Below are positions 1 to 11,379 of a DNA stretch of 64,000 nucleotides, one piece after another (position 1 is the stretch's first letter; every line of letters starts with the position of its first letter). The notes below the pieces were generated by a model, which was not told the DNA's origin, did no database searches, and saw nothing but the letters and a program-made list of their open reading frames with translations. Source of the DNA: Clostridia bacterium (GTDB lineage: Bacteria > Bacillota > Clostridia > Oscillospirales > Acutalibacteraceae); contig JAFXFF010000039.1 of NCBI GenBank assembly GCA_017520705.1, forward strand, positions 1 to 64,000, in the 5' to 3' direction. The position numbers and the translations under genes were made by a program.

Positions 1-1311
<1,311 letters not shown>

Positions 1312-1448
1312 TTTCTCCTTTTCTAATGGTGTGTAAAAAGGATCTGACTTTAATGTCTTCACCACTTGATGGATTCCATATTCCATTTTGGAAACACCAT
1401 GTAGCGTCAACAATAAAGCAAATCTACCCATAATACATCAATTATATA

Positions 1449-1476
1449 TTATGCATTTTTCGACTGGCAAAATCAA
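1449..1476 (-). promoter_or_regulatory. Candidate sigma-A promoter of pckA
   Basis: On the minus strand TTGATT and CATAAT are separated by 17 bases, about 140 bases upstream of the pckA start. A second TATAAT-like hexamer lies a few bases further on. The leader is long and AT-rich. The match is imperfect and was found by eye only. Confidence 0.4.
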
Positions 1477-1537
1477 GAGGTTTTCGCAAAAAGTTTGCAA
1501 AATTCGATATTTTTTAATATGCACGCAAACATAGGAT

Positions 1538-1567
1538 AAAAAACGCACAGCAGATGCTGTGCGTTTT
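1538..1567 (-). terminator. Intrinsic terminator of the capsule operon
   Basis: A perfect 10-base stem (ACGCACAGCA/TGCTGTGCGT) flanked by A and T runs lies just beyond the fcl stop codon on the minus strand. It ends the long capsule transcript and insulates pckA. Confidence 0.85.
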
Positions 1568-1595
1568 TCATCCATTATTCAATCATATTGTTGCG

Positions 1596-2552
1596 TTATC
1601 GTTCGGCGCGGGATTCGCCATGTAAGAAATCGTCGTAGGCCATCCGGATACCCTCGGATAATTCGGTCTTATACCGCCAGCCAAGGCGCTCTAACTTGGA
1701 CACGTCCAGCAGCTTTCGAGGTGTGCCGTCAGGCTTTTCCGCATCCCATCGAATGGTGCCGGTGTATCCTATCGTCTTGGCTACCAATTCGGACAATTCT
1801 TTGATGGTGATCTCCTTACCACTACCCAAATTGACCGTTTCGTTGCCCAAATCCTCTGCGGAGTAATTCTCCATCAGATACACACAGGCATCCGCCAAAT
1901 CGTCGGCATACAAGAACTCTCGCTTGGGCGAGCCGGTACCCCAGCAAACCACCTCGGTAGCACCGCTCTCCTTAGCTTCATGGAAGCGGCGAATGAGCGC
2001 AGGCAGCACGTGGGAATGCTCGGGGTGATAGTTGTCGTTGATGCCGTAAAGATTGGTGGGCATCACGCTGATGTAATCGGTGCCGTATTGACGGTTGAGA
2101 TACTCACAGTACTTGAGGCCGGAAATTTTCGCCAACGCGTACGCTTCGTTGGTCTGCTCCAACGAGGAAGTCAACAGGCAGCTCTCCGGCATCGGCTGAG
2201 GAGCCAAACGGGGATAAATGCAGGAGGAGCCGAGGAACAGCAATTTTTTGACCCCGTTCTCATAAGCGGCGTGGATGACGTTCATCTCCAGAATCATATT
2301 GTCGTACATAAAGTCCGCAGGATGGCGATTATTGGCAATAATGCCCCCCACCTTAGCCGCCGCTAAAAAGACATACTCCGGCTTCTCCTCGGCGAAAAAG
2401 CGCTCCACGGCGTCCTGACGGCGCAGATCCAGCTCTTTCGACGTGCGCACCACGATATTGGTATAACCACGACTCTGCAATTGACGCACAATAGCAGAGC
2501 CCACCATACCACGATGGCCTGCCACATAAATCTTTGCATTCTTATCCATCAT
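1596..2552 (-). CDS. fcl: GDP-L-fucose synthase
   Basis: Performs the 3,5-epimerisation and NADPH-dependent 4-reduction of GDP-4-keto-6-deoxymannose, giving GDP-L-fucose. It is an extended-SDR protein of about 318 residues, the normal family length. Visible are the nucleotide-binding GHRGMVGSA near the N-terminus, the SSCIYP segment with the catalytic Ser, and a YALAK Tyr/Lys pair. The open frame extends to a GTG at 2558, but AAGGAG lies immediately before ATGs at 2552 and 2549, so one of these is the start. It follows gmd directly and is the last gene of the capsule operon. Confidence 0.93.
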   Translation of the reverse strand: MMDKNAKIYVAGHRGMVGSAIVRQLQSRGYTNIVVRTSKELDLRRQDAVERFFAEEKPEYVFLAAAKVGGIIANNRHPADFMYDNMILEMNVIHAAYENGVKKLLFLGSSCIYPRLAPQPMPESCLLTSSLEQTNEAYALAKISGLKYCEYLNRQYGTDYISVMPTNLYGINDNYHPEHSHVLPALIRRFHEAKESGATEVVCWGTGSPKREFLYADDLADACVYLMENYSAEDLGNETVNLGSGKEITIKELSELVAKTIGYTGTIRWDAEKPDGTPRKLLDVSKLERLGWRYKTELSEGIRMAYDDFLHGESRAER

Positions 2553-2561
2553 CGACACTCC

Positions 2562-3647
2562 TTACTCAAAGGCGCGATGATTTTCGCCCTGCTCCTTGAC
2601 ATACTTCAGATCGCTCTCGACCATGATCTGCACCAGACGGTCAAAGGAGGTGGCACGGGGGTTCCAGCCCAGCTTCTCTCTGGCCTTGGTGGGGTCACCC
2701 AGCAGATAATCCACGTCGGAGGGGCGGAAGAAACGGGGGTCCACGTCCACCAGCACCTTGCCGGTCTTTTTATCGATGCCCTTCTCCTCCAGGCCGCTGC
2801 CTTCCCAGGTCAGCTCGATACCCACACACTTAAAGGCGGCGTCCACAAACTCACGGACAGTACGCTTCTCACCGGTGGCGATGACAAAATCCTCAGGCTG
2901 CTCCTGCTGGAGGATCAGCCACATACACTCCACGTAGTCGCGGGCATAACCCCAGTCGCGGACAGAGTCCAGATTGCCCAGGGACAGCTTCTCCTGCAGC
3001 CCCAGAGAGATACGGGCAGCCGCCAGCGTGATCTTACGGGTGACGAAGGTTTCGCCACGGCGCTCAGATTCGTGATTGAAGAGAATACCGTTGGCGGCGA
3101 ACATACCGTAAGCCTCACGGTAGTTGCGAACAATCCAGAAGGCATACTGCTTGGCCACCGCATAGGGGGAATACGGATGGAAAGGGGTTTCCTCATTGAG
3201 AGACATGCCCTTGCGCTCCACCTTACCATATAGCTCGGAGGTGGAGGCCTGATATACTTTGGTCTTATTGGTCAGGCCGCAGATGCGCACCGCCTCAAGG
3301 ATACGCAGCGTTCCGATGCCGTCGCAGTTGGCGGTGTACTCGGGCACCTCAAAGGAGACGGCCACGTGGGATTGGGCCGCCAGATTGTAGATCTCATCCG
3401 GCTGAGTCTCGTTAATGATGCGAACCAGATTCATAGAATCGGTCATATCGCCGTGGAGCAGATGCAGCTTATTGGTGCGGCCGCACTTTTTCATCAACTC
3501 CTCTACAAAGAGGTGGTCAATACGCTCGGTGTTGTTCACACTGCTGCGACGTAAGATGCCGTATACCTGATAACCCTTATCCAGCAAAAACTCTGCCAAA
3601 TACGAACCGTCCTGACCGTTAATGCCGGTGATCAGTGCTGTTTTCAT
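2562..3647 (-). CDS. gmd: GDP-mannose 4,6-dehydratase
   Basis: Converts GDP-D-mannose to GDP-4-keto-6-deoxy-D-mannose, the first committed step to GDP-L-fucose. At 361 residues it has the normal length. The N-terminal Rossmann motif [11 protein letters not shown], the STSELYG segment and the catalytic YSPYAVAK (YxxxK) are all present. It lies between manC and fcl with short spacers, so the three genes form a complete mannose-1-phosphate to GDP-fucose route. Confidence 0.95.
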   Translation of the reverse strand: MKTALITGINGQDGSYLAEFLLDKGYQVYGILRRSSVNNTERIDHLFVEELMKKCGRTNKLHLLHGDMTDSMNLVRIINETQPDEIYNLAAQSHVAVSFEVPEYTANCDGIGTLRILEAVRICGLTNKTKVYQASTSELYGKVERKGMSLNEETPFHPYSPYAVAKQYAFWIVRNYREAYGMFAANGILFNHESERRGETFVTRKITLAAARISLGLQEKLSLGNLDSVRDWGYARDYVECMWLILQQEQPEDFVIATGEKRTVREFVDAAFKCVGIELTWEGSGLEEKGIDKKTGKVLVDVDPRFFRPSDVDYLLGDPTKAREKLGWNPRATSFDRLVQIMVESDLKYVKEQGENHRAFE

Positions 3648-3664
3648 CTCTTTATCCTCCCAAA

Positions 3665-5002
3665 TTACAGATTCTTTGCCATTTCATCCCAGTCGAAGGT
3701 CAGGCGATGAATATCCCCACCATCCGACACACCGAGATGCACCTCTAAAAATTCCAGATCTGTGATTGCCCGAATCATATGGTTGCTCTCTTTTGGAATG
3801 GAGACCGAAGTGCCTGCGTCCACCGTCATTTTGCGGTCACCCAGGATCATCTCGCCGCTACCCTTGAGAAACACCCACACCTCATCTCGCTGCTGATGAT
3901 AATGGCAACTGGATACCATACCGGCAAACATTTTCACGTGGCGGGTCAGGTGATATTCGTCCCGATCCACCGTCTTCAGCGTGCCCCAACGGCGCTCCTC
4001 GTACATGGGAGGAAGCGTCAGCTTTTCCACCGACGCCTTGAGATACTCACTCTGCCGGCGATCGGAGACCAGGATGCCGTCAGCACCGGCAGCCACAACC
4101 ACATCTTTTAAACCGCAGGTAATAATCGGAATATCCAATTCATTGATGACGCGCACATTTTCACAACGATCGCTGATCACATACCCCAAACTATCGTAGT
4201 GCATCTCTTCCGTCAGCGTGTTCCAAGTACCCAGATCCTTCCACATACCGCGGAAGGGTACCACAATCATATTGCTTGCCTTCTCTAGCACCTGATAGTC
4301 AAAGCTGATCTTGGGCAATAATTCATAATGCTCATACAGATACTCGTAATGGGGTTGTACTCCCATCTGTCGCAGCATATCGCAGATGAGACCGATCCTA
4401 AAGCAAAAAACGCCACAGTTGAACACGGCGCCCTGCGCAATCAGAGCGGCAGCGGTGGTCAGATCCGGCTTTTCACGAAAAGCGCCCACAGTGGAGTACT
4501 CTCCCCTATTCTCAGCCGGTAGAATATAGCCGTATTTCTCAGACGGTGCATCGGGAACGGCTCCCATCAAAGCAATGTCGGCGCCACTCTGCTCCAAATA
4601 GGTCTCTAACCGCGAAAGAGTCGCAAAATAGCCGTCGTCGGTATAAGGATCCACCGGCAACACCGCTACCACCTCGTCCTCAGAGGCCCCCAGCTTACTC
4701 ACGGCATAGGCGCAGGAGATCGCCACCGCCGGAAAGGTGTTGCGCCGTTCCGGCTCTACAGCGATATCCATATCCCCCAATTGTGAATGAATGATCTCCA
4801 CCTGAGATTTTCCTGCACAAATCAGCGTATTCTTCTTGAGACCGGCCCGATCCAGCTGCCCGATGACACGCTGCACCATAGACACCTGCTCGCCGCCCTT
4901 TGTCTCGTTTTCGAATATTTTGATGTATTGCTTAGACCTTAGGTCGTTGGAAAGGGGCCAAAGCCGCTTTCCCGATCCGCCGGACAGTAATACCGTATAC
5001 AT
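3665..5002 (-). CDS. manC: Mannose-1-phosphate guanylyltransferase with C-terminal cupin (ManC type)
   Basis: Makes GDP-mannose from GTP and mannose-1-phosphate. It has 445 residues. The N-terminal nucleotidyltransferase signature [13 protein letters not shown] is at residues 6-18. The last 110 residues form a cupin of the type-II phosphomannose isomerase family ([12 protein letters not shown] with metal-binding His and Glu residues), so it may also isomerise fructose-6-phosphate to mannose-6-phosphate. No separate phosphomannomutase was seen in this operon; that step must come from elsewhere. Confidence 0.92.
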   Translation of the reverse strand: MYTVLLSGGSGKRLWPLSNDLRSKQYIKIFENETKGGEQVSMVQRVIGQLDRAGLKKNTLICAGKSQVEIIHSQLGDMDIAVEPERRNTFPAVAISCAYAVSKLGASEDEVVAVLPVDPYTDDGYFATLSRLETYLEQSGADIALMGAVPDAPSEKYGYILPAENRGEYSTVGAFREKPDLTTAAALIAQGAVFNCGVFCFRIGLICDMLRQMGVQPHYEYLYEHYELLPKISFDYQVLEKASNMIVVPFRGMWKDLGTWNTLTEEMHYDSLGYVISDRCENVRVINELDIPIITCGLKDVVVAAGADGILVSDRRQSEYLKASVEKLTLPPMYEERRWGTLKTVDRDEYHLTRHVKMFAGMVSSCHYHQQRDEVWVFLKGSGEMILGDRKMTVDAGTSVSIPKESNHMIRAITDLEFLEVHLGVSDGGDIHRLTFDWDEMAKNL

Positions 5003-5035
5003 AACATCCTCCTACGTGGTTTTTGGAGTCCTTTG

Positions 5036-6202
5036 TCACCAATGCAAGCCGACGTATTCCATCGATCGACGATAGGCTACGATTTTTTCATCAGAAAGGT
5101 TTTGCACGCCCTCCATCTCGGAAGCGATCTTGCCTCGGCGGAACAGTAGGGTGCGCAAAATACGCACAGGCCACATCACAGGCAGTAAAATCGGCCATTG
5201 TTGCAATATGGGATAAATGTATTTCATAGAGGAGTACGGCGGGAACGCCAGCAACAACACGCGACGAAGCTTGGTGTTCTTGACAGCATCCTGCGCCGTG
5301 TTTTGACTCACTCTGGCAACGGCGGAATTTTCCTCACTGCCGAACACACCGTTTTGAAAGATCACGTCGGTGATAAAAGCGTCCCGCTCGGTCATTTCCG
5401 CACCGCCGAACCACACCTGCAAAGTATGCATCACGTTGCGATAGAAAGTCAAAAGCGCCAGCTTATCCAGCTCCGCCTCTACATAGGACAGATTCAGATG
5501 GGGTGTCTTTTGGGTATAAACCCACAAATCCACCATATGCTTGATGCCGATACCGGCGCCGGCGTAATGCTTGGTGAAGTGTACAAACAAATACACCAAC
5601 AGCCGCTCATCGGTCATCTTGTAACGGTGAGAGGTACCCTCCACCGGCTGTGCACCCATCCATCCATCCCCAAAATAGGCGTAATATTTTTTGTCGCGCT
5701 GGGGGACTACTCGTTTGTGAAGCTCTAACAGCAGGGACGGATGCCTCCATACGATCTCATGATCGGTCTCCCCTACTAAGGTGTAGCCCCTCTCAGTAAG
5801 AATCGAGGCGATGCGATCGCGGTCCGCCAAACGGATGAGCACATCTGCATCTCCCATAGAACGCATATCGGGGTGATCATATAACGATTTGAGCACGGTC
5901 CCTTTGAGAGGAAGGTAATCAATGCCCTCCTGCTCGAACAAGGCAAACAGTTCTCGCAGCTCATGCATCTGCTGTTCGCTGATCGCCACATTACGGCAGG
6001 ATGCCATAAACAACCGTTGCTGCAACGCCCCATCGGACACACCGGTGGCCGTACAACCATACATCAGCAGGCCCATCACCTGATGGCGAGCCGCGGTTTT
6101 ATACAGATACGCACTATCCAAGCCATCGCTGAGCGTTGCCGGCTTGCCCGTCAGCGCACTGCCGAGCAAACCGATCAAATCGCGCTGTCTTTGTTCCAAC
6201 AT
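5036..6202 (-). CDS. Nucleotidyltransferase-fold family protein (PF14907-like), copy 1
   Basis: About 388 residues from the ATG at 6202, which has AGGTG upstream; the frame is also open from an ATG at 6217. The sequence YLPLKGTVLKSLY followed by RSMGDADVLIRLADR matches the uncharacterised nucleotidyltransferase family often found in capsule loci: LKG, then a D-x-D pair like that of minimal nucleotidyltransferases. The substrate is unknown; members are suspected of transferring a nucleotide-linked group to a glycan precursor. A second member lies in the same operon at 12.4-13.6 kb and the two are clearly different in sequence. Confidence 0.7.
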   Translation of the reverse strand: MLEQRQRDLIGLLGSALTGKPATLSDGLDSAYLYKTAARHQVMGLLMYGCTATGVSDGALQQRLFMASCRNVAISEQQMHELRELFALFEQEGIDYLPLKGTVLKSLYDHPDMRSMGDADVLIRLADRDRIASILTERGYTLVGETDHEIVWRHPSLLLELHKRVVPQRDKKYYAYFGDGWMGAQPVEGTSHRYKMTDERLLVYLFVHFTKHYAGAGIGIKHMVDLWVYTQKTPHLNLSYVEAELDKLALLTFYRNVMHTLQVWFGGAEMTERDAFITDVIFQNGVFGSEENSAVARVSQNTAQDAVKNTKLRRVLLLAFPPYSSMKYIYPILQQWPILLPVMWPVRILRTLLFRRGKIASEMEGVQNLSDEKIVAYRRSMEYVGLHW

Positions 6203-6232
6203 AGAATCACCTATCATTTGGCATCGTTAACG

Positions 6233-7621
6233 TTAAACCACCACACCGGAAGAAACAGAGCCGGTCAAGCCTAAAGCAAAATAAACAACACTAACAAACA
6301 TCAGCAACATAAAAGTAAACACACAATTGATAAAAATCTTGCTGCCCTTCACGTCCTCTATCTCGGACAACAAAAGAATGGTACCCACCGACACATAGGT
6401 GGTGTGAATGGCGCTAAGCAAACCGGCGCAGAAGAAACCCACTGCCGCAATAAACATCGGATTAGCAAATAATTTTTTCAGACGTCTTTTTACGAGCGCT
6501 CGGCTAAGAACCAAGTACCACAAAACAAGATTTAGCGTAATCTGCAATATGCAAAACACGTTAAATGCCCAGTGCTTATCATTGAAGATGTTGGTGAAGG
6601 GGAAATACGGCAGAAAACTGCGCAACAAGCGCATAGGCATAACCAAAAGGCTGTAATCGGAGTCCTCCGTATAACTCGCAAAATTCAAATCCGATTGTAA
6701 AAAGCTGCTCATATCCATTGACATAATCAACAAAACGGCGATAGCCAATACAACGATCATTTGTACCACAATGATCATATGCCGTTTTTGATTCGAAACA
6801 ATGATACACATCAAGCATAGCACGACAGCAATCAACAGATACTGCAACCGCATACTCCACAACAGCCAGGCGTATACCGGAAACAGCAGCATATTCAGCC
6901 ACGAATTATGGAAACTGCACACATAAATGTACATAGCTACCATGATAAATGCCTGACCGATGATGACCTTATTATAATGATGCACAGCCCAAAACAACGG
7001 TTGGCACAAAGAAAGGACCAAAATCAAGTTTAAACGGGCACGGTCAGTAATTCCAAATCGATAGCACATCAGCGTCATACAAACCGCGCAAATGACCATA
7101 TGCAAAGCAGACCAGACGATCATATTGGTCAGATTGATGCCACCAACCAAAAAGATCATCGCGCTGTACACAAAGATATTGTGGTATTGATTCAGCTGCA
7201 GACCTTGAATCGCATTTGCCAGCGAGTTACCAGTAGAAAGGCGCGTGGAAATGATCTGCATCTGATTGTACATCAAATCGTGCTCAATGTGGGAGAGATG
7301 GCCATATGCGCCTTCCATATATCGATTGAACACAAAGTAACGGCTGAACACCAAACTGACAATCGAAACCACCAATGCGAAAAGTACCACCTTCAGCACT
7401 ACGCCTTCTCCTACCACGTTGCGCAGACCGGTGACATTAACCAGCACAATGATAGCAATCGTCAGGGAAATAAAATTAACCAGCGTATTCTGTACACCAT
7501 TGCCCACGTCGCGCAACAGGAACATAAACAAAAGCAACACGGTAATCGATACAACAATACCAAAAATGGTTTGTATCGGATTATCCAAGGGTCTCTTTTT
7601 TAAATCTCTTAACTCAGTCAA
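6233..7621 (-). CDS. Polytopic membrane protein, candidate polysaccharide polymerase (Wzy-like)
   Basis: A 462-residue protein with about 10-12 hydrophobic segments and a larger hydrophilic loop near residues 90-125 (YGHLSHIEHDLMYNQ). I do not recognise a specific family. Its place in an operon with a Wzx-type flippase and no other polytopic enzyme makes it the best candidate for the repeat-unit polymerase. A GT-C-type transferase is the main alternative, since an acidic residue in the first long extracytoplasmic loop is typical of that fold. Codon use is more AT-rich than in the neighbouring sugar-nucleotide genes, as is common for Wzy genes. Confidence 0.5.
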   Translation of the reverse strand: MTELRDLKKRPLDNPIQTIFGIVVSITVLLLFMFLLRDVGNGVQNTLVNFISLTIAIIVLVNVTGLRNVVGEGVVLKVVLFALVVSIVSLVFSRYFVFNRYMEGAYGHLSHIEHDLMYNQMQIISTRLSTGNSLANAIQGLQLNQYHNIFVYSAMIFLVGGINLTNMIVWSALHMVICAVCMTLMCYRFGITDRARLNLILVLSLCQPLFWAVHHYNKVIIGQAFIMVAMYIYVCSFHNSWLNMLLFPVYAWLLWSMRLQYLLIAVVLCLMCIIVSNQKRHMIIVVQMIVVLAIAVLLIMSMDMSSFLQSDLNFASYTEDSDYSLLVMPMRLLRSFLPYFPFTNIFNDKHWAFNVFCILQITLNLVLWYLVLSRALVKRRLKKLFANPMFIAAVGFFCAGLLSAIHTTYVSVGTILLLSEIEDVKGSKIFINCVFTFMLLMFVSVVYFALGLTGSVSSGVVV

Positions 7622-7639
7622 AAGGAAAACCTCCGCTTA

Positions 7640-8974
7640 TCACACATCAAATATCAAACTGTCCACAAATTCTTTCACACGCCGCCCGTTGCCGCCATCA
7701 AAGTGCAATACCGCATCTTCAAAGGTTTTACGGCGCAACTCAAGCTTAGCGTCCACTCCCGCAGACACATCCTCGATAAAGCGTTGACACTCAGCGAAAT
7801 TCTTGGCATACGAAAACGTATCCATCAATTCGGGATGAATGGAGCGTACCTCCATATCGTCCCGCATCAGACGACAAATCGGCTTGCCGGTGCACAAATA
7901 GGAAATCAGAAAACCGCAATTCATATCCACCAGCATCGCATCCGATGCCAAGAAGGCATACGAATAATCCGGCACCTCGTCCCACACGATATTGGGGCTG
8001 TTTTCACAGTATTCCTTCAGCTTACGGAAATCGTTTTCTGTCCAAAACGCACCTGACTCAAGAATCTCACGTTTGAGATACGGATGCAAGCGAACGATCA
8101 AGCCACACTCCGGGTGGGCGCTGAAATAAGCAAACATATCCTTGATGTAAACATCGATCGCTAATGCCTCAATGGCATGCGTCTCATTCAAGCCGTGATC
8201 GGTGGCCCATAAAAAGGTCTTCTTCCCTTTCAATTTCGCGTAGGCCGGGTGTTCATCCGTCTTTTGCATCTTCTCATACAGCTCATCGAAGATGGGACAT
8301 CCCATCCGCTTCGCCTTCTCTGCAGGGATATAGCCGGCAGAAAACCGATGAGGTAAGCTGTCAAACAAATAGTAATCGGGATCCACCGCTGCATAAGCGT
8401 TTTCGACCCAACGCCAGTGCTCATCCATATCGGTTTCATTGATGACCACATTGGGAAACAACGCCAACACCTTACCTACGTACATATGTATGTCTGACAA
8501 ACACAACCGAGGATCGGTCCAGCTGTAAGAGGTCAGTATCAACACGTCCGGCTTGTCCTGCCGCACATCGTAATTGTCCAGATTGATGAAAGCGCAGCCC
8601 TTATCCGCCATCACCCGCAAATAATTGGGGTAGTTTTCGGCGATGACATACACCTGGTAGCGCTCATCCCGCAACAGCGCCTCATACACCGTGCCGATGC
8701 AGCTCCAGGAGGTGCCGCTGGGATACACGATGCGTACCCGCTTTTTATCGGTAGGCACCAACAGCTCGCTCATCGGCACGCCAGTGGGAAGCAGCTCCTG
8801 ATCCTTCGGGAGAAACGTATCCACACACATTTTCTGATGAATGTCGTAAGTAAAAGTGCCGGGTGTGGTACGAATCGTATTTTGTATGTGCAACGCTATC
8901 TTCATAAAGCGTCTTGACCAAGAAGGACGGGCGGTCAATACGCCGTCGATCCATTTCTTAATGCGCGCGCGCAT
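7640..8974 (-). CDS. CDP-glycerol glycerophosphotransferase-like protein
   Basis: 444 residues. The C-terminal half resembles the poly(glycerophosphate) transferase family (PF04464, GT-B fold): a VRLHPYLK segment, then SYAFLASDAMLVDMNCGF and YLCTGKPI, which occupy the usual nucleotide-binding positions. It could add glycerol-phosphate or a related phospho-linked group to the capsule repeat. No CDP-glycerol synthesis gene was seen in the window, so donor identity is an inference. An RBS and ATG lie immediately upstream of the coding region. Confidence 0.6.
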   Translation of the reverse strand: MRARIKKWIDGVLTARPSWSRRFMKIALHIQNTIRTTPGTFTYDIHQKMCVDTFLPKDQELLPTGVPMSELLVPTDKKRVRIVYPSGTSWSCIGTVYEALLRDERYQVYVIAENYPNYLRVMADKGCAFINLDNYDVRQDKPDVLILTSYSWTDPRLCLSDIHMYVGKVLALFPNVVINETDMDEHWRWVENAYAAVDPDYYLFDSLPHRFSAGYIPAEKAKRMGCPIFDELYEKMQKTDEHPAYAKLKGKKTFLWATDHGLNETHAIEALAIDVYIKDMFAYFSAHPECGLIVRLHPYLKREILESGAFWTENDFRKLKEYCENSPNIVWDEVPDYSYAFLASDAMLVDMNCGFLISYLCTGKPICRLMRDDMEVRSIHPELMDTFSYAKNFAECQRFIEDVSAGVDAKLELRRKTFEDAVLHFDGGNGRRVKEFVDSLIFDV

Positions 8975-8989
8975 AACGATTCACCTCGC

Positions 8990-9871
8990 TTATTTGATAA
9001 TCCAGTCAGAGGGCCAAGCGAACTCATGATTGCGGTGGCCCTCACTGAAATAATGGGCGGGACGCACCACGATCTTGTCGGCGTGAGCATTGAGCCATGC
9101 CGCCCAAATACTGAACGTACTGTTTGTGACAATGTTGTGGTGGCAAAGGCTCATCAGCTGCATATCCCGATAGCTGTCCGCACCGGTATTCCAATCCACA
9201 AAAGTCACGTTTTTATCCTTAAAAGCCTCGCGGCACCAATCGATATCGTCGGAAAAGCAATAAAACACCGGATTTTCCACCTGCGCGCTGACGTATTCCA
9301 CGGCGCGGGTGAAATACTCTTTCGGCTGAATCTGATACATCGGCACGGACAGATAATCGTTGAGACGGACGTGAATGGAAACGGCATTACAGGCCGCCAT
9401 CTCGTCGGCAATCTCCCGATTTTTTCCCTCTAATGGATGTTTGAAGGTCAATTCCTCCCGCAATTTTGCCTCAATGGCGGACGAATACGCAAAATCCTGC
9501 CAGTAACCGTCCAAAAACGCTCGGTCGCAGGATAAAATCCGCTGCATATCGGGGTAGCCGTCCGCCTCCTCGCGAATATGGGTCGCCTTATATACCCCCA
9601 ACTTGCGAAACACCTTAGAGATAAAGTCGTTTTTCACCGATCCCAAACGGAAAACATCCTTCGCATCGGCACAATCCACTTTAACGTTACAGATGTCCTC
9701 TAACAAAAAGCGACGGCCATGGGCAACGATTCGTGTGTGGGGGTCCTGCTGTGCCCGCTCATAATGAAGCAGGCTGAGATAGGCCTCTCTCCCCTGCTCC
9801 TGCAAAGCACGGTACAAAGCGTATTGATACATTTGGTTACCGAGACCGCCCTTAGCATCCACAACGAACAC
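8990..9871 (-). CDS. Alpha-1,2-fucosyltransferase-like glycosyltransferase (GT11)
   Basis: Transfers L-fucose from GDP-fucose, matching the manC-gmd-fcl genes in the same operon. Motifs of GT11 are visible: KGGLGNQMYQYA at the N-terminus, IHVRLNDYL (the HxRxxDY-like donor site) and TNSTFSIWAAWL near the C-terminus. The frame is open up to 9991, but that extension overlaps the flippase gene. A GTG at 9871 preceded by GAGGAGG with 7-base spacing is the likely start, giving 293 residues, the usual family length. The acceptor sugar cannot be told from sequence. Confidence 0.85.
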   Translation of the reverse strand: MFVVDAKGGLGNQMYQYALYRALQEQGREAYLSLLHYERAQQDPHTRIVAHGRRFLLEDICNVKVDCADAKDVFRLGSVKNDFISKVFRKLGVYKATHIREEADGYPDMQRILSCDRAFLDGYWQDFAYSSAIEAKLREELTFKHPLEGKNREIADEMAACNAVSIHVRLNDYLSVPMYQIQPKEYFTRAVEYVSAQVENPVFYCFSDDIDWCREAFKDKNVTFVDWNTGADSYRDMQLMSLCHHNIVTNSTFSIWAAWLNAHADKIVVRPAHYFSEGHRNHEFAWPSDWIIK

Positions 9872-9887
9872 AGCGACACCTCCTCGT

Positions 9888-11363
9888 TTATTTTTTCTTG
9901 CACAATTTAGCCGGCAATCCTTTGACTGCCGCGAACATACGCACCACGGTGGGCTCGCGTACCAGAGCAAGCACCAGCACATAACACACACCGCCGACCA
10001 CCACGGCCAGCGCTACCATAGGAAATGCTCCGATGGTCAACGGCAACTGCTTTACGCATACAAACAGGCCGGCCAATACGACACCGGCTACCAGATATTT
10101 GAACTTGTCGCGGTCAAATATCAAGCCCCAGCTGCGAATATAGGTGGCCTCGACGATGAACATACACACATTAGCTAAGATGGAGGCCACCGCCGCGCCC
10201 AAGCCACCCCATACGGGAATCAAGAGGTAGTTGAGAAACGCATTGAATCCGCCCGCCATCAGAAGAATGGCAAACAGCTGCTTTTCCTTTCCCTTGGCGA
10301 TGAACATGCGGGTACCACCCAAGGTCAGGCACAGCGTAGTAAACATGATGAAGGAGTACACAATCAAAATGGGATGGCCGGACACATATTCCGATCCGGC
10401 AATCAACAGAACCAACTCTTTCGAGAAGAAAGTAAAAGTTAACAGAGCAGGAACCGCAAAGAAAAACATCGTATTGGAAGCGTAATGAATGAGGGATTTG
10501 GCCTCGTCCGGACGCTCCTCCCGTACCGCCGCATACAGCCGCGGCGTGATGACCGCCGCCACCGCCATCAGCAGCTCATCCATCACCAACGGCAACTTAA
10601 TGGCGTTGGTGTATAGACCCACCGTCGTATCGTCACGCATAAACCGCAGCATCATCACGTCCATACCGGAGAAGATCTTACTGCCGATGGTAACCAAGGC
10701 CAAGAAAAAGATAGGACCGAGGTGCTCCCTTACCTCTACCTCTGAGTGACATAATCCGCGAAAGGAAATCAGCCGCTTGCGGGACAGATGCACATAGTTC
10801 ATCACAGCCGGTAAAATGGAATAACAAGCCGTATAAACCAAAGCGTACACGGCATAATCACTTTTTTGCGTCACCAACCACAAAGCGCAAATCGGCAACA
10901 GCAAACGGGTTACCGTGTTACGCACAGAGGCAAAGGCGAAGCACTCTGTTGCTTCAATCAACCAATCCAACCCCAGAGAGGAAAACACAATCATACCGCC
11001 GAAGGCCACGTATACCCACGCCTCGCCGGTAGCAACTCTCAAGAAATATACGACAGCCGCATAGATGACAACCGCCAACAGCGTCAAACTGCCGGAAATC
11101 GTCAACAGCGATTTCACGATTTTAGACATCTCCTGCTCATCCTTGCGGGAGGAACACATACGCTGTGCATACTGACGCAAGCCCAAAGTGGATAAAATGG
11201 TGAAATAGGTCACCAAATTCTGAGCAAAGGAGAATTTGCCGTAATTCTCCGGTCCCAGCACACGGGTAATATAGGGGTAGATCGCCAAAGGAATCACCAT
11301 ACAAATGAGTGTGGAGGCTGTGTAAAATATGCTGTTTTTCACCAAGGTTTTCTCGTTTTTCAT
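9888..11363 (-). CDS. Polysaccharide repeat-unit flippase (Wzx/MOP family)
   Basis: 491 residues with about 14 hydrophobic segments and the N-terminal pattern NSIFYTASTLICMVIPLAIY typical of polysaccharide biosynthesis proteins of the MATE/MOP superfamily. It is expected to move lipid-linked repeat units across the cytoplasmic membrane. It lies between the GT2 and GT11 genes with a 16-base gap to each. Confidence 0.88.
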   Translation of the reverse strand: MKNEKTLVKNSIFYTASTLICMVIPLAIYPYITRVLGPENYGKFSFAQNLVTYFTILSTLGLRQYAQRMCSSRKDEQEMSKIVKSLLTISGSLTLLAVVIYAAVVYFLRVATGEAWVYVAFGGMIVFSSLGLDWLIEATECFAFASVRNTVTRLLLPICALWLVTQKSDYAVYALVYTACYSILPAVMNYVHLSRKRLISFRGLCHSEVEVREHLGPIFFLALVTIGSKIFSGMDVMMLRFMRDDTTVGLYTNAIKLPLVMDELLMAVAAVITPRLYAAVREERPDEAKSLIHYASNTMFFFAVPALLTFTFFSKELVLLIAGSEYVSGHPILIVYSFIMFTTLCLTLGGTRMFIAKGKEKQLFAILLMAGGFNAFLNYLLIPVWGGLGAAVASILANVCMFIVEATYIRSWGLIFDRDKFKYLVAGVVLAGLFVCVKQLPLTIGAFPMVALAVVVGGVCYVLVLALVREPTVVRMFAAVKGLPAKLCKKK

Positions 11364-11379
11364 AGCCTACCTCTGTGGC

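Noticed and set aside
9872..9991. N-terminal extension of the GT11 gene (MCVMCWCLLWY...)
   Set aside because: It overlaps the flippase C-terminus in another frame, and a GTG with a strong ribosome site starts right at the conserved GGLGNQ domain.
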